The notes under the pieces are model-generated. The model had not been told where the DNA came from. It did no database searches and saw only the letters and a list, made by a program, of their open reading frames with translations. Source: Corynebacterium sp. (GTDB taxonomy: Bacteria > Actinomycetota > Actinomycetes > Mycobacteriales > Mycobacteriaceae). Taken from it: a stretch of 64,000 nt of DNA. The translations under genes and the position numbers were made by a program. Position 1 is the first letter of the stretch. Each line of letters begins with the position of its first letter. This document shows positions 36,219-47,015 of the stretch, piece by piece. The DNA lies in NCBI GenBank assembly GCA_030531005.1, contig JAUMTW010000007.1, positions 1-64,000 on the forward strand, read 5' to 3'.

Positions 36219-37145
36219 ATGCAGCAACCTCCACGCTCTGACCTAGAACTTCGAGAAATGTTCTGGGTGCCAGCAGACCTGCCCCACTATGCAGATCACC
36301 CGCAAGAAGCTGGCGAGAAATTCTACGGGTTTATCATCCGAGGATTCCGCCGTTTGATGCGTCTGCAACGCCTGGAACTCGTCGTCGATGGCGTAGAGCG
36401 GGTACCTGCAACTGGTGGGGCAGTGCTTGCGATCAATCACACCGGCTATTTCGATTTTGTCTATGCCGGGATTGCGGCTCACCTGCGCGGGCACCGCTTG
36501 ATGCGCTTTATGGCAAAACAAGAAATTTTCCGAGTTCGTGGTTTGGGTCGGATCATGAATGCCATGGGGCATATTCCCGTCGATCGGGCAGCAGGTGCAG
36601 GAGCACTCGATACTGCAGTACGTGAAGTCAGCCAGGGTAAACTCTTAGGAATTTTCCCCGAAGGCACGATTTCACGCTCTTTGGAAGTCGCCCGCGATCT
36701 ACGCACGGGCGCGGTACGCATTGCCCATGATGCCAAGGTGCCGCTTATCCCCATCGCTGTTTGGGGCTCCCAACGCGTGTGGAGCAAAGAAAAGCCCCGC
36801 AATCTCGGCCGTTCCAAACTCCCGGTGTGGATCCGGGTGGGTGCGCCGTTGGTAACTACTGGGGATCCGGTCGCTGATACCGCTGTCTTGCGTACAGCTA
36901 TGGTGGATCTGGTTGCAGAGTTACGCGATGAATATGAACATACCTATGGTCCCTTCCCAGGTGGGGAGCCATGGCGTCCGGCTGCGCTTGGTGGTAGCGC
37001 CCCAACTTTGGATGAGGCCGAAGCAATTGCTGCCCAGGAGCGTGCCGCGCGCCAGGCGAAGAAGCAAAAGCAAATAGCCCAGGCTGCCGCATCGGCAGAA
37101 AAAGGCGAGCCGAAGAAGGCTTGGTGGGCTAAACTTAAGAGGTAG
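36219..37145 (+). CDS. PlsC-like lysophospholipid acyltransferase
   Basis: The 308-residue membrane-associated enzyme carries acyltransferase motif I NHTGYFD (His74, Asp79) and motif III FPEGTIS, the pattern of 1-acyl-glycerol-3-phosphate acyltransferases. The C-terminal tail is Ala/Lys-rich and charged. AAAAGGAA precedes the ATG. The HAD phosphatase follows 13 bases later, so they share an operon, the same order as in C. glutamicum. It may act in phospholipid or lipoglycan acylation; the acceptor is not certain. Confidence 0.87.
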   Translation: MQQPPRSDLELREMFWVPADLPHYADHPQEAGEKFYGFIIRGFRRLMRLQRLELVVDGVERVPATGGAVLAINHTGYFDFVYAGIAAHLRGHRLMRFMAKQEIFRVRGLGRIMNAMGHIPVDRAAGAGALDTAVREVSQGKLLGIFPEGTISRSLEVARDLRTGAVRIAHDAKVPLIPIAVWGSQRVWSKEKPRNLGRSKLPVWIRVGAPLVTTGDPVADTAVLRTAMVDLVAELRDEYEHTYGPFPGGEPWRPAALGGSAPTLDEAEAIAAQERAARQAKKQKQIAQAAASAEKGEPKKAWWAKLKR

Positions 37146-37158
37146 AAATGAGGTTCCC

Positions 37159-37992
37159 ATGGCAACGAAAGAAACCTGGCGCCCGCGCCTTGTAGTAAGT
37201 GATTTAGACGGCACTCTCATCAATAGTTATGAGCGGGTTACTGACCGCCTGCAGAAGGTGATTGCGCAGCTCAGCCCAGAGATGACCTTTATCCTTGCCA
37301 CGGGGAGGCCCATGCGCTGGGTGCAGCCCATTGTGGACCAAATTCCTATTCAGCCGCTTTGTCTGTGCGGTAATGGGGCTGTCGTATATGACTCTGCCAA
37401 TGATCGCGTATTACAGACAGATGCCCTTTCTCCTGAAGCTATCGCTTCGGTCATCCGGGTCGCCCAGGAACATGTTGATGATGTGAGCTTTGCTGTCGAG
37501 CGTGCTGGCAACAGTGCCTTGGATACTAGTAAAGGTGCGCTCTTCGCAGTGACTGCGGACTACCCTCATGCTTGGGATAGTGATGAGCACCTGATTGAAA
37601 CCCCTGAAGAGATGGCCAGCCGAGGTGCAATAAAGCTTTTGATTCGCAGTCCGCTGCTTAGCTCGCAGCGCCTCTATGACCTGGTTGCGCCACATATTGC
37701 CTCCGATCTCGCGCATGTGACCTTCTCTATGCCAGATGGATTATTAGAAGTATCACGCCCCGGAGTCACCAAGGGTGCGGCGCTGCGCCAGCTGGCCCCT
37801 TCCTTAGGCTTTGACTCCAGTGAAGCTATCGCCTTCGGGGATATGCCGAATGATGTTGAGATGCTGCAGTGGGCACATTATGCGGTTGCGATGGGAACTG
37901 CTCCAGAAGAGGTTCGTGCAGTAGCTCATGAGGTGACCGCTTCTCATAATGAGGATGGTGTCGCACTGGTTCTTGAGCGCTTCTGTTCCTAA
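37159..37992 (+). CDS. HAD-superfamily hydrolase, Cof type
   Basis: The 277-residue cytoplasmic phosphatase has HAD motif I SDLDGTLIN (Asp nucleophile), motif II around LATGRP, the Lys motif (GVTKGAAL) and motif IV FGDMPNDVEML. The large C2 cap is typical of Cof/YkrA members that dephosphorylate sugar phosphates or flavin precursors. GAGG lies before the ATG. Substrate unknown. Confidence 0.88.
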   Translation: MATKETWRPRLVVSDLDGTLINSYERVTDRLQKVIAQLSPEMTFILATGRPMRWVQPIVDQIPIQPLCLCGNGAVVYDSANDRVLQTDALSPEAIASVIRVAQEHVDDVSFAVERAGNSALDTSKGALFAVTADYPHAWDSDEHLIETPEEMASRGAIKLLIRSPLLSSQRLYDLVAPHIASDLAHVTFSMPDGLLEVSRPGVTKGAALRQLAPSLGFDSSEAIAFGDMPNDVEMLQWAHYAVAMGTAPEEVRAVAHEVTASHNEDGVALVLERFCS

Positions 37993-38183
37993 GAACATCA
38001 GTTGCCCATTGTCGGCGTACTTGGCGCAGAGTTGTCGTAGAGTCTTTATGCTTGAAATGTTTGGCCTTGAAACCAGGCTTGGTTATTTTGTCTAGCTTAT
38101 AGAAAATTAGCCGGGCCTGGTTGTGTGCGTTCGGGTGCAAGGCAGCCTCGGGTTAGGAGGCATCATGTCAGTGTAATATGCAT

Positions 38184-38231
38184 AAAAAATAACTCCCCGG
38201 TGCTGCTGAAAAGCGAGCGGTGGGGAGTTAT
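38184..38231 (-). terminator. Rho-independent terminator of the PGRP amidase gene
   Basis: ATAACTCCCC (38189-38198) pairs with GGGGAGTTAT (38222-38231) around a large loop; the minus strand then reads TTTTTTATG. Confidence 0.82.
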
Positions 38232-38267
38232 GAAATGCGCGCTCGAAGGGCGGCGCGGCAAGAAAGC

Positions 38268-40616
38268 TTAGGAAGCTACATTGATGTCAACGGCACCAGT
38301 TGCTGGGTTCCAGGAGATGCTGCCATTTTGGAACTGGGTCACGTAGCTACCGTTGCTGAGTACTGGGTTGCTGGTTGGCAGCCCCAGAGGACCAACTTCG
38401 AAGCCTTGAGAAGCCCAGGCATCACCTAGGGCGCCCCAAAGTGCGTGGGTGCCGGTGGCTTCATTGGAAACAATGATGCCGTTATCGAACAGCGCGTACG
38501 CGATTTCCTTGCCATCGATGGTGGAGGAGTACTTCTGCTTTGCAGAGCGGGAGTCGCCAAGCACCTCACCGTATTGGGCGATGATGTTCGCCCAGGCTTG
38601 TTCGATCTGGGAAGAGCCATTCCGGCTGAGCAGGTTTTGGGCAACCGCCGGTAGATCGGCTAAGCGCAGACCATTAATAATCTCGACATTCCCTAAGGTA
38701 TCCAGGGTGCCGGGAATATTGGCTTGGGCAATCGCGCGCAGGCCGAGTGCAACCAAAGAATCAACAGCATCGGTAGCGGTGGCATAACTATCGGCATTGA
38801 GTAGCTGGTTAATCAAGGCTACTGCCTGGGTAGGAGTACTTCCGAAGGACGCCGCGATATTGGAGCCGGTAGCCGCAGCGCCAGTGCTTGACACGCTGCT
38901 GACAGTTTCCAGAGAAGCAGACGTTTGGTTTGGACTTGGAGAAACGCTCGGCGAGGTAACAGTTACATTTTGGGCCGCACCCAGGTTCGCAGCGCTGGTC
39001 GGGGTGGTGGTAGCGACGGTAGCATCCGCGGAAGTGGTAGCAGGCATTGTATTCGTCGTACCTGCAGCGGCACTACTCGAACGAGGAGCTGTACTACTAG
39101 TTGTAGGTGCCGCAGAAGTAGCCGCACCGCTTGAAGCGGCGGCACTACTGGTGGATGAAGAGGTGGCAGTAGTAGTGCTGCCTGCTCCTTGTTCTGGTAC
39201 GGCAGCCTGGGTACTTGGGGTACTTGCAGCCTGGCCAGAAACTATTGAGTCGTACTTACTTTTCGCGATGGCTCGGATATTGCTCATCTGCGCGTAGCCG
39301 TAGTCACCAGGGCAGGTGGTCAGACCAACATCGCGGTGTGCAAAGATATTTGGCAGGTTCACGCTGGTGCCAGCGGAGTACTTGGAGTAGCTGGTGCCCT
39401 CAGAGACGTGGGTGTGGTTGCCCGTCGGATCCAAGCCGGCAACAGCGGCGCGCCAACCCAGAATTGCGCCTACAGACTCAATCATTGCGGTAGTGGTAGG
39501 CGAAGTCTGGTAGTTGCCCATCATTGACACAGCCCAGGTGTTGCGGTTGAAGCCACCTGCGTGGGCGCCGTATACATCCTTGTTCAAGCCGCCATAACGA
39601 CCCTCGTAGATGTTGCCGTACTTATCGACCAGCGACTGGTATCCGACATCGCACCAACCCAAGGTCTGCGCATGGTAGAGGTATACACCACGGACGATGC
39701 CAGGAGCTTGAGATTCGGTGTAATTATTCGAACCCGCGGTGTGGTGCACGGTCAAACCAGTAACGCCACCATCGAAGTACTGTGGGGTTTGGCAACGCAG
39801 GGACTCATCAGCACCCCAGCCCGCGCGGGAGATTACTCGTGGCATGCCATCAGAATCTGCGGTTAAGTCAATACCATTGGCAGGCAGCTCAGATTCGCCG
39901 CCATCAATGAATACAACTTCATAGTTATTCGGGTCAGAGACCTCTGCAACTGGAGCGATGGTGTCATAGTCTAGAGGGGTAGGTGCCCCGGTGGACTCAG
40001 TGCCATCGGTATTGCTGATGGTGGACTTAGTGCTCACACTGGATTTAGTGCTCACGCTGGAAGGTTCGCTGGCGGCAGCTTCAGGTGTGGCTGCAGTGTC
40101 TCCGGAATCGGTAGCGCTCTTGGTGTGCTCATCGGCGTAGAAGTCTACACCGGACATGGAGACCTGAATACGAGTGGTGGGCTCCACGTAGACGAGCTCG
40201 GTGCCGTGGCGTGCAGAATCAGTCGCATCGGAAAGATCATAAGGATCGGTGTCGTACCACTGCGACCAACTGCCATCTTGAAGCATGGATCGCACGAAGA
40301 CGGCGACGTCCTTATTACCCTTCCAGGTCACTGCGACCATTGAGAACGGATCTTCTTGGGTGAATTCCTTGACGGTACGTGCCCCACCTTCGCCACCTTG
40401 GGCGTTGATAGCAGCATCGTCGACGACGACGTTCTCGCCATCAGAGAGGTTGCTGCTGGCAACCGAAGGGGTAATTGGATCAATAGCAGTGCCGTCGGTA
40501 CGCAGCACATTGGTTGCTTGCACTCCCACGAGAGCGGAAGCCATAACAGCGACTGCAGAGACAAAGGCAGTTGTCGGGCGCAGGCGCTTAGTAGTGAGTC
40601 GGCGTCGTTGCTGCAA
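38268..40616 (-). CDS. Secreted N-acetylmuramoyl-L-alanine amidase with a single LGFP-type repeat
   Basis: The 782-residue protein has a twin-basic signal peptide, a beta-rich N-terminal domain, then a PGRP/amidase_2 domain (about 275-430). Zinc ligands are visible: His in LTVHHTAG, His in FAHRDVG and the Cys of TTCPGD. A Ser/Thr/Ala-rich linker (about 455-570) leads to a C-terminal region with an LGFP-like unit (LWGALGDAWASQGFEVGPLGLPTS), which should hold it in the cell envelope. The start is TTG, with AGGAGA eight bases upstream. It is a Rv3811-like protein beside glf, as in mycobacteria. Confidence 0.87.
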   Translation of the reverse strand: MQQRRRLTTKRLRPTTAFVSAVAVMASALVGVQATNVLRTDGTAIDPITPSVASSNLSDGENVVVDDAAINAQGGEGGARTVKEFTQEDPFSMVAVTWKGNKDVAVFVRSMLQDGSWSQWYDTDPYDLSDATDSARHGTELVYVEPTTRIQVSMSGVDFYADEHTKSATDSGDTAATPEAAASEPSSVSTKSSVSTKSTISNTDGTESTGAPTPLDYDTIAPVAEVSDPNNYEVVFIDGGESELPANGIDLTADSDGMPRVISRAGWGADESLRCQTPQYFDGGVTGLTVHHTAGSNNYTESQAPGIVRGVYLYHAQTLGWCDVGYQSLVDKYGNIYEGRYGGLNKDVYGAHAGGFNRNTWAVSMMGNYQTSPTTTAMIESVGAILGWRAAVAGLDPTGNHTHVSEGTSYSKYSAGTSVNLPNIFAHRDVGLTTCPGDYGYAQMSNIRAIAKSKYDSIVSGQAASTPSTQAAVPEQGAGSTTTATSSSTSSAAASSGAATSAAPTTSSTAPRSSSAAAGTTNTMPATTSADATVATTTPTSAANLGAAQNVTVTSPSVSPSPNQTSASLETVSSVSSTGAAATGSNIAASFGSTPTQAVALINQLLNADSYATATDAVDSLVALGLRAIAQANIPGTLDTLGNVEIINGLRLADLPAVAQNLLSRNGSSQIEQAWANIIAQYGEVLGDSRSAKQKYSSTIDGKEIAYALFDNGIIVSNEATGTHALWGALGDAWASQGFEVGPLGLPTSNPVLSNGSYVTQFQNGSISWNPATGAVDINVAS

Positions 40617-42129
<1,513 letters not shown>

Positions 42130-42251
42130 GCACAGCGATAGCGATGCAGAACGCAGGGGATAAGGGGCGCTGGGAGCTTTTTAGGCCCAGAGGGTCTCTA
42201 CTTTATAGGTAAAATGACGCTGCTTCGGTCTGCGCTGTTTGAATTGCTGTA

Positions 42252-42297
42252 AGCCGCACGCCGAGGTCTCAATCTCGATGTGCGGCTATTTGTTTTG
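42252..42297 (+). terminator. Rho-independent terminator of glf
   Basis: AGCCGCAC pairs with GTGCGGCT around a 20-base loop, followed by ATTTGTTTT. Confidence 0.75.
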
Positions 42298-42557
42298 GAT
42301 GTATAGGTGACGCACAGTAACGCACAGGATTTTCGCTTCTTGTTGTAGCGGGGAGGGCGCCCAATTCTGCTTGCATCCTTTATCTACTCTATCTAAGCTG
42401 CTCTCGCGTTAATTTCTGACAACAACCAAGGATATTGCTTCGAATATTGCAGCTATTCTTGTCAAAGTTGTGTGCACTAGGTAGGAACTTTGCAAAAATT
42501 GCTTTCGCTTTCGCAGAATCTTAGAATTTCTTGTCTCATGTCACCACCCCCACCAAA

Positions 42558-42573
42558 AGTGTTTTACATCACA
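42558..42573. promoter_or_regulatory. GlxR/CRP-like binding site upstream of the secreted hydrolase
   Basis: AGTGTTTTACATCACA fits the GlxR consensus TGTGANNTANNTCACA at 10 of 12 fixed positions. It lies about 340 bases before the hydrolase start. Confidence 0.4.
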
Positions 42574-42913
42574 TTATGGTGGAGGTGTGTAGCGCTGTGG
42601 ATGTAGGTTTTGGGAAACGGCTCAGCGCATGCCAGACCTCTTATATGTCGTGTGGACTGCATGTTTGATGAAATTGGGTGACTTTGACGTCTGGATTAAT
42701 GTTTTTGTTTGCCTATGTAGCGCTAAGATGGAGTGTGAGTTAATTGACAGTACGGGGGTAAAATGTAAAGCGAAAAATTCCTACAAGCTTAAATCGAGCT
42801 TAGTATCAGCCTTGTACTAAATAAGCGTTGCTCGGGAATAAGCTCCCAAAGCAGAAGTTGGAGCTGTGCATCGAAGTCTGCAGCAGCATCTCTTAGAGGA
42901 AGGCATCATACCT

Positions 42914-44065
42914 GTGAAGAAGACAATAAGCGCCCTGGCGGCAGCCACCATGGCTTTCACCTCTATTGTTAGCGTTCCCGCATTTGCCGCAGATCCTGCC
43001 GGCGATGTGCGTACCTACAATACCTACCCCAGCCTAGTAGCTGGCATGGTTGCACCAAACGCTGTGGTGGAAGACGGCTACTTCACTTCCACTGATGGCA
43101 AGGGCACCCAGATCTACTGGAAGAAGAACGTTGTACCAAACTCCCGCGGTACTGTTGCCTTGATCCACGGTCTAGCTGAAAATCAAGAGCGCTATGACTA
43201 CATCACCTACCGGTTGAACCTGGAGGGATACAATGTCTACCGCCTTGACCACCGTGGTCACGGCCGCTCTGCAGAGCCATATACCAATGTCCGCAAGAAC
43301 CTGATCGATAACTTCGATAATGTTCAAAAAGACATGAAGCAGCTGATGCAGAAGATTCACGCTGAGCAAACCGGCAAGGTCTTCCTGATGGGGCACTCCA
43401 TGGGTGCGATGGCTGCACAGTACTATGCAGTCAAGAACCCCAATGACTTCGATGCTTTGATCACCAACGGTGGCGGCATCCCAGTCAACCCCTATGGCGC
43501 AAACACCCAGCAGCCTGAGTACCTGCGCGCTGATGGCAACCCATCGATTAAGTTCCTGGCGCCATTCCTGAATTCCGAGGGCCGCCCGCTTGACCCATAT
43601 GATGCAATGCTGGGCTATGACGTAGCTGGCGCACTGGGTGCCCTGGGTGTGGATATTAACCAGGTAAGTAGTTTGCCAGCGCACGATTCTCCGCAGATTC
43701 TGCAAAACAACGATGTGCCTAACTCCTTCAAGCTGGGTGTTGTTGACGATCCACAGGTCTTGGACCAACTCTCCAATGATCCACTGAACTCGGATCGCAT
43801 CAACCTGTCCACCATGTATCAGATTGTCTATGCCCTCGGTTATGCAGCACAGCATGCTGCTAACTACACCGGCCCGACCCTGATTATGCACGGTGATACC
43901 GATGGTCTTGTTCCTTACCCAATGGATATCAACTGGTACAACGCCGTTGGCTCCACTGATAAGCAGATGATCCTGTGGGAAGACATGATGCACGAGACAA
44001 TGAACTCCGTGGCCCGCGATAAGGTTATCGACCACGCCATTGACTTCATCAACGCGCACAACTAG
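42914..44065 (+). CDS. Secreted alpha/beta hydrolase (lysophospholipase-like)
   Basis: The 383-residue protein starts at GTG 42914 (GAGGAAGG ten bases upstream) with a clear Sec signal peptide MKKTISALAAATMAFTSI ending PAFA-A. The mature part is a serine hydrolase: oxyanion VALIHGLAEN, LDHRGHGRS, nucleophile elbow GHSMGA, Asp in HGDTDGLV and a C-terminal His (MMHETMN). This is the monoacylglycerol lipase/lysophospholipase pattern. It is secreted or cell-wall associated. It interrupts the usual glf-glfT2 order. The substrate is a guess. Confidence 0.83.
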   Translation: MKKTISALAAATMAFTSIVSVPAFAADPAGDVRTYNTYPSLVAGMVAPNAVVEDGYFTSTDGKGTQIYWKKNVVPNSRGTVALIHGLAENQERYDYITYRLNLEGYNVYRLDHRGHGRSAEPYTNVRKNLIDNFDNVQKDMKQLMQKIHAEQTGKVFLMGHSMGAMAAQYYAVKNPNDFDALITNGGGIPVNPYGANTQQPEYLRADGNPSIKFLAPFLNSEGRPLDPYDAMLGYDVAGALGALGVDINQVSSLPAHDSPQILQNNDVPNSFKLGVVDDPQVLDQLSNDPLNSDRINLSTMYQIVYALGYAAQHAANYTGPTLIMHGDTDGLVPYPMDINWYNAVGSTDKQMILWEDMMHETMNSVARDKVIDHAIDFINAHN

Positions 44066-44391
44066 GTGTCGTTTGCTGCACGTGCATAAATAGAAAATGC
44101 ACGGGCGGTACGTTCAGTACATGCTGATCTCCGCATTATCCCTCTAGAGCGCACGTAGCGCCTTAGAGGGATTTTTGCATGCTTGTGCTCAGTGATAGTG
44201 GGCTGCTGCTCGAACAAAGATTTCGGTAGCAGCCGAGTAATACAAGAGCATCGGGCGAGCCAGTTCGCAATTGGCGAAGAGATTTCGGAGGGAAACGCCC
44301 ATTGATGAAAGAGTAAAATGAAGAAATTCATGTTTTGCTAGAAGACAAAGGTTGTACGCCATCAGGGTGTGCATAACATTAAGGAGCAGAA
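44066..44391. other. Intergenic region before glfT2
   Basis: It holds the hydrolase terminator (44138-44177) and the glfT2 leader. A minus-strand frame at 44062-44331 has no support. Confidence 0.4.
44138..44177 (+). terminator. Rho-independent terminator of the secreted hydrolase gene
   Basis: ATCCCTCTA pairs with TAGAGGGAT, followed by TTTTTGC. Confidence 0.85.
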
Positions 44392-46350
44392 TTGACTTCG
44401 CAAGCTGTGGAATCCTTGCAGCGGTTCCTCTTGCCTAAAGAGGGCGAGCCGCACGATGTGCGTATGCTGTATTTGATTGAATCTGAACGCAATCAGCAGC
44501 GCCCGAGTTGGGAAAACCGCCACGATATCTACCTGCCCGCAGGAACCGAAGTAAGCTTTCAAACTTACTTTAATGCCTTCCCGGCAGCATACTGGCGGCG
44601 CTGGACTCAGCTCGAGGAGGTCATTCTCAAAGTCGAGGTCGTTGGTGCCGCGCGCGTGGATATTTTTAAGTCGCGCCTGGACGGCAACGGGCTAGCAGTG
44701 ACTGGTCGTCTGCTGGAAAATGAGACCGCAGAATTTCCGCTCTCCCTGGCTACCTTCGAAGATGGCGGCTGGTACTGGTTTAGCATTACTGCGGAGACCG
44801 ATGCGCAGGTCAAAAACACTGGCTGGTTCGCGCCTGTGGCCCCAGGTCCACAGGTTATGCCTGATGGCAGCGAGATTCCGGCACGCGAAAAGCGTGTGAC
44901 CGTTGGTATTCCTACCTTTAATCGTCCAGCTGATGCTGTGGCTGCCTTAGAAGCCCTCGCCGAAGATCCAGAGGTCGACGCAATTATTGACGCCGTGATC
45001 ATGCCAGATCAAGGTAATAAGCACCCCGCCGACGAGCCCGGATATGAGGCAGCTACCGCCCACTTTGGAGAGCGCTTCTTTGAGTTCCGACAAGGTAACT
45101 TAGGTGGATCTGGTGGCTATTCCCGCATTATGTTCGAAGCCTTAGGTGGTGTTGATGGCAAGGGTGCTGCCGGTGCTGCAGAATCCCCCTTCATCTTGTA
45201 CATGGATGATGACATCGTTGTCGAGCCTGAAAGTATTCTGCGAGCTGTGCAAATTGCTCGCTATGCACGCCAGCCAATCTTGGTTGGTGGACAGATGCTT
45301 AACCTTGAGCAGCCCAGCCACTTACACTCTATGGGTGAGGTTATCGATCCCGATTCCTTCATGTGGACTTCGGCACCATTTGGTCATTATGACCATGATT
45401 TTGCTCGCTCCCCACTGTCTAATGTGGAGCCTAATGCCGAGCTAAGTGCCGTAGATCTGCACCGTCGCATCGACGTGGATTATAACGGTTGGTGGATGTG
45501 TCTGATCCCACGCGTGGTTGCCCAAGAAATCGGTCAACCATTGCCACTGTTCATCAAGTGGGATGACGGTGAATATGGTTTGCGCGCGGGCGCTGCTGGC
45601 TTCCCAACAGCCACCTGGCCTGGTGTGGCCATCTGGCACTTGGCATGGTCTGGCAAGGATGATGCCATCGACTGGCAGGCCTACTTTCACCTGCGCAACC
45701 GGCTGATTGTCGCAGCTCTGTACCACGAGGATTCCCGCAAAGGGTTGCTGGCTTCGATGCTTAAGGCCACTACTAAGCATCTGGTATGCATGGAATACTC
45801 CACCGTCGCTATTCAAAATCAGGCTATGCGGGACTTTTTAGCTGGTCCGGAGAGTCTCTTTGGGATCCTGGAAACCTCGCTGCCGAAGGTGAATGGTATC
45901 CGGAAAGAATTTTCTGATGCCCAGGTTCTGCGGAGTGCTGCAGACCTACCGAAAGCATCTGGTGCAACGGGCGTGCCATTGACTTGGACCCTGCATGGGG
46001 CGATGGCCGGGCCTAAGAAGTACATGATGATGGCAAAGGGCTTGACCCATATGCTGCGCAAAGAAAACCCGCAACACCATGAAGTGCCGCAGGCAAACCT
46101 CGCGCCAATTAATGCGCGCTGGTTCAGTCTCTCGTTGCTTGACGGAGTGACCGTGACCACTGCTGATGGTCGTGGTGTGGTTTATCGCAAGCGTAACCGC
46201 CGCTTGGCAACTGACCTTTTGCGTGAATCCATGGAGCTCCAGCGAGAGGTGGCAAACCGCTTCGAGCAGCTCCAGCAGGACTATCGCTCCTATAAGAACA
46301 CCTTGACCAGTAAGGAAGCCTGGGCGGAGGTTTTTGCACAGTATGAATAA
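44392..46350 (+). CDS. glfT2: Galactofuranosyltransferase GlfT2
   Basis: The 652-residue GT2 enzyme polymerises galactofuranose into the arabinogalactan galactan, alternating beta-1,5 and beta-1,6 links. Seen are an N-terminal beta-sandwich domain (to about 160), then a GT-A domain with TVGIPTFNRP, GNLGGSGGYSR and the metal-binding LYMDDDIVVEPES, then WWMCLIPR and IKWDDGEYGLR. The start is TTG with AAGGAG five bases upstream. Its stop overlaps the PAP2 gene by eight bases, indicating coupled translation. Confidence 0.93.
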   Translation: MTSQAVESLQRFLLPKEGEPHDVRMLYLIESERNQQRPSWENRHDIYLPAGTEVSFQTYFNAFPAAYWRRWTQLEEVILKVEVVGAARVDIFKSRLDGNGLAVTGRLLENETAEFPLSLATFEDGGWYWFSITAETDAQVKNTGWFAPVAPGPQVMPDGSEIPAREKRVTVGIPTFNRPADAVAALEALAEDPEVDAIIDAVIMPDQGNKHPADEPGYEAATAHFGERFFEFRQGNLGGSGGYSRIMFEALGGVDGKGAAGAAESPFILYMDDDIVVEPESILRAVQIARYARQPILVGGQMLNLEQPSHLHSMGEVIDPDSFMWTSAPFGHYDHDFARSPLSNVEPNAELSAVDLHRRIDVDYNGWWMCLIPRVVAQEIGQPLPLFIKWDDGEYGLRAGAAGFPTATWPGVAIWHLAWSGKDDAIDWQAYFHLRNRLIVAALYHEDSRKGLLASMLKATTKHLVCMEYSTVAIQNQAMRDFLAGPESLFGILETSLPKVNGIRKEFSDAQVLRSAADLPKASGATGVPLTWTLHGAMAGPKKYMMMAKGLTHMLRKENPQHHEVPQANLAPINARWFSLSLLDGVTVTTADGRGVVYRKRNRRLATDLLRESMELQREVANRFEQLQQDYRSYKNTLTSKEAWAEVFAQYE

Positions 46351-46876
46351 ACAACACATCAACGGCGATCCATTGGGTGAGTCTCAAATCCTGATAGCTA
46401 TCCAAGATGTACTCTATGAGCGTCCAGGAATACCAGCAGCTGCCCGCGGTTTGAGTCACTTTGGGGAGCATGCGCTTGGTTGGATGGGCATTGGCGCCGC
46501 TGGCGCCATGATCGCCCGCAAATCCCCTGCACAGCGTCGGTCCTGGCTGGCCGTAGTTGCTGCGGCTTTGAGCTCCCACGCCGCTAGTGTGATTCTCAAG
46601 CGGGTGGTGCGCCGCCCGCGTCCACACGCGCAAGAGATTCGCATAGGCGTTGGCACACCGAGTAAGCTGAGTTTCCCTAGTTCGCATGCCACCTCAACAA
46701 CGGCGGCAGCTATCGCGATTTCGCGGGCCTTAAAGAACAAGACTCCGCTGGGCATTATCCCTATCATGATGGCATCGCGAATGGTATTAGGTGTGCACTA
46801 TCCCAGCGATGTGCTTGCCGGTGCCGCATTAGGTGCAACGAGTGCAGTGGCAGTACAACGCATTATGGAGAAGTAA
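46343..46876 (+). CDS. PAP2-family phosphatase (decaprenylphosphoryl-phosphoribose phosphatase-like)
   Basis: The 177-residue membrane protein has the three PAP2 motifs: KRVVRRPRP, PSSHATSTTAA and SRMVLGVHYPSDVLAG. It is the Rv3807c-type member sitting between glfT2 and ubiA and probably removes the 5-phosphate from decaprenylphosphoryl-phosphoribose made by UbiA. ATG 46343 overlaps the end of glfT2; GGAGG lies 12 bases upstream. A TTG at 46334 is an alternative. Confidence 0.85.
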   Translation: MNKQHINGDPLGESQILIAIQDVLYERPGIPAAARGLSHFGEHALGWMGIGAAGAMIARKSPAQRRSWLAVVAAALSSHAASVILKRVVRRPRPHAQEIRIGVGTPSKLSFPSSHATSTTAAAIAISRALKNKTPLGIIPIMMASRMVLGVHYPSDVLAGAALGATSAVAVQRIMEK

Positions 46877-47015
46877 CTAATTCGTACTGCTCATTTATGC
46901 ACAGTGATAGAGCAATATACGTACAGTACGGTGAGTTGTAATTTGCGTTGCGTCATTTGAGCGCAGCGCTTGGCACGTCAAAAAAGTGGAGACAGCCCGG
47001 TGGAAAGGAAACGAA

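Larger units (their letters stand above)
42130..42913. other. Long intergenic region between glf and the secreted hydrolase
   Basis: It contains the glf terminator (42252-42297) and a GlxR-like site (42558-42573). A small frame at 42629-42820 lacks support. The rest is probably the promoter and leader of the hydrolase. Confidence 0.45.

Noticed and set aside
38155..38176. Perfect AGGAGG followed by ATG and a three-codon frame
   Set aside because: The frame (Met-Ser-Val-stop) is too short to call; it lies between a HAD gene and a terminator and may be chance or a gene remnant.
42629..42820. 63-codon frame upstream of the secreted hydrolase
   Set aside because: No ribosome binding site or family resemblance; it falls in the regulatory region of the hydrolase.
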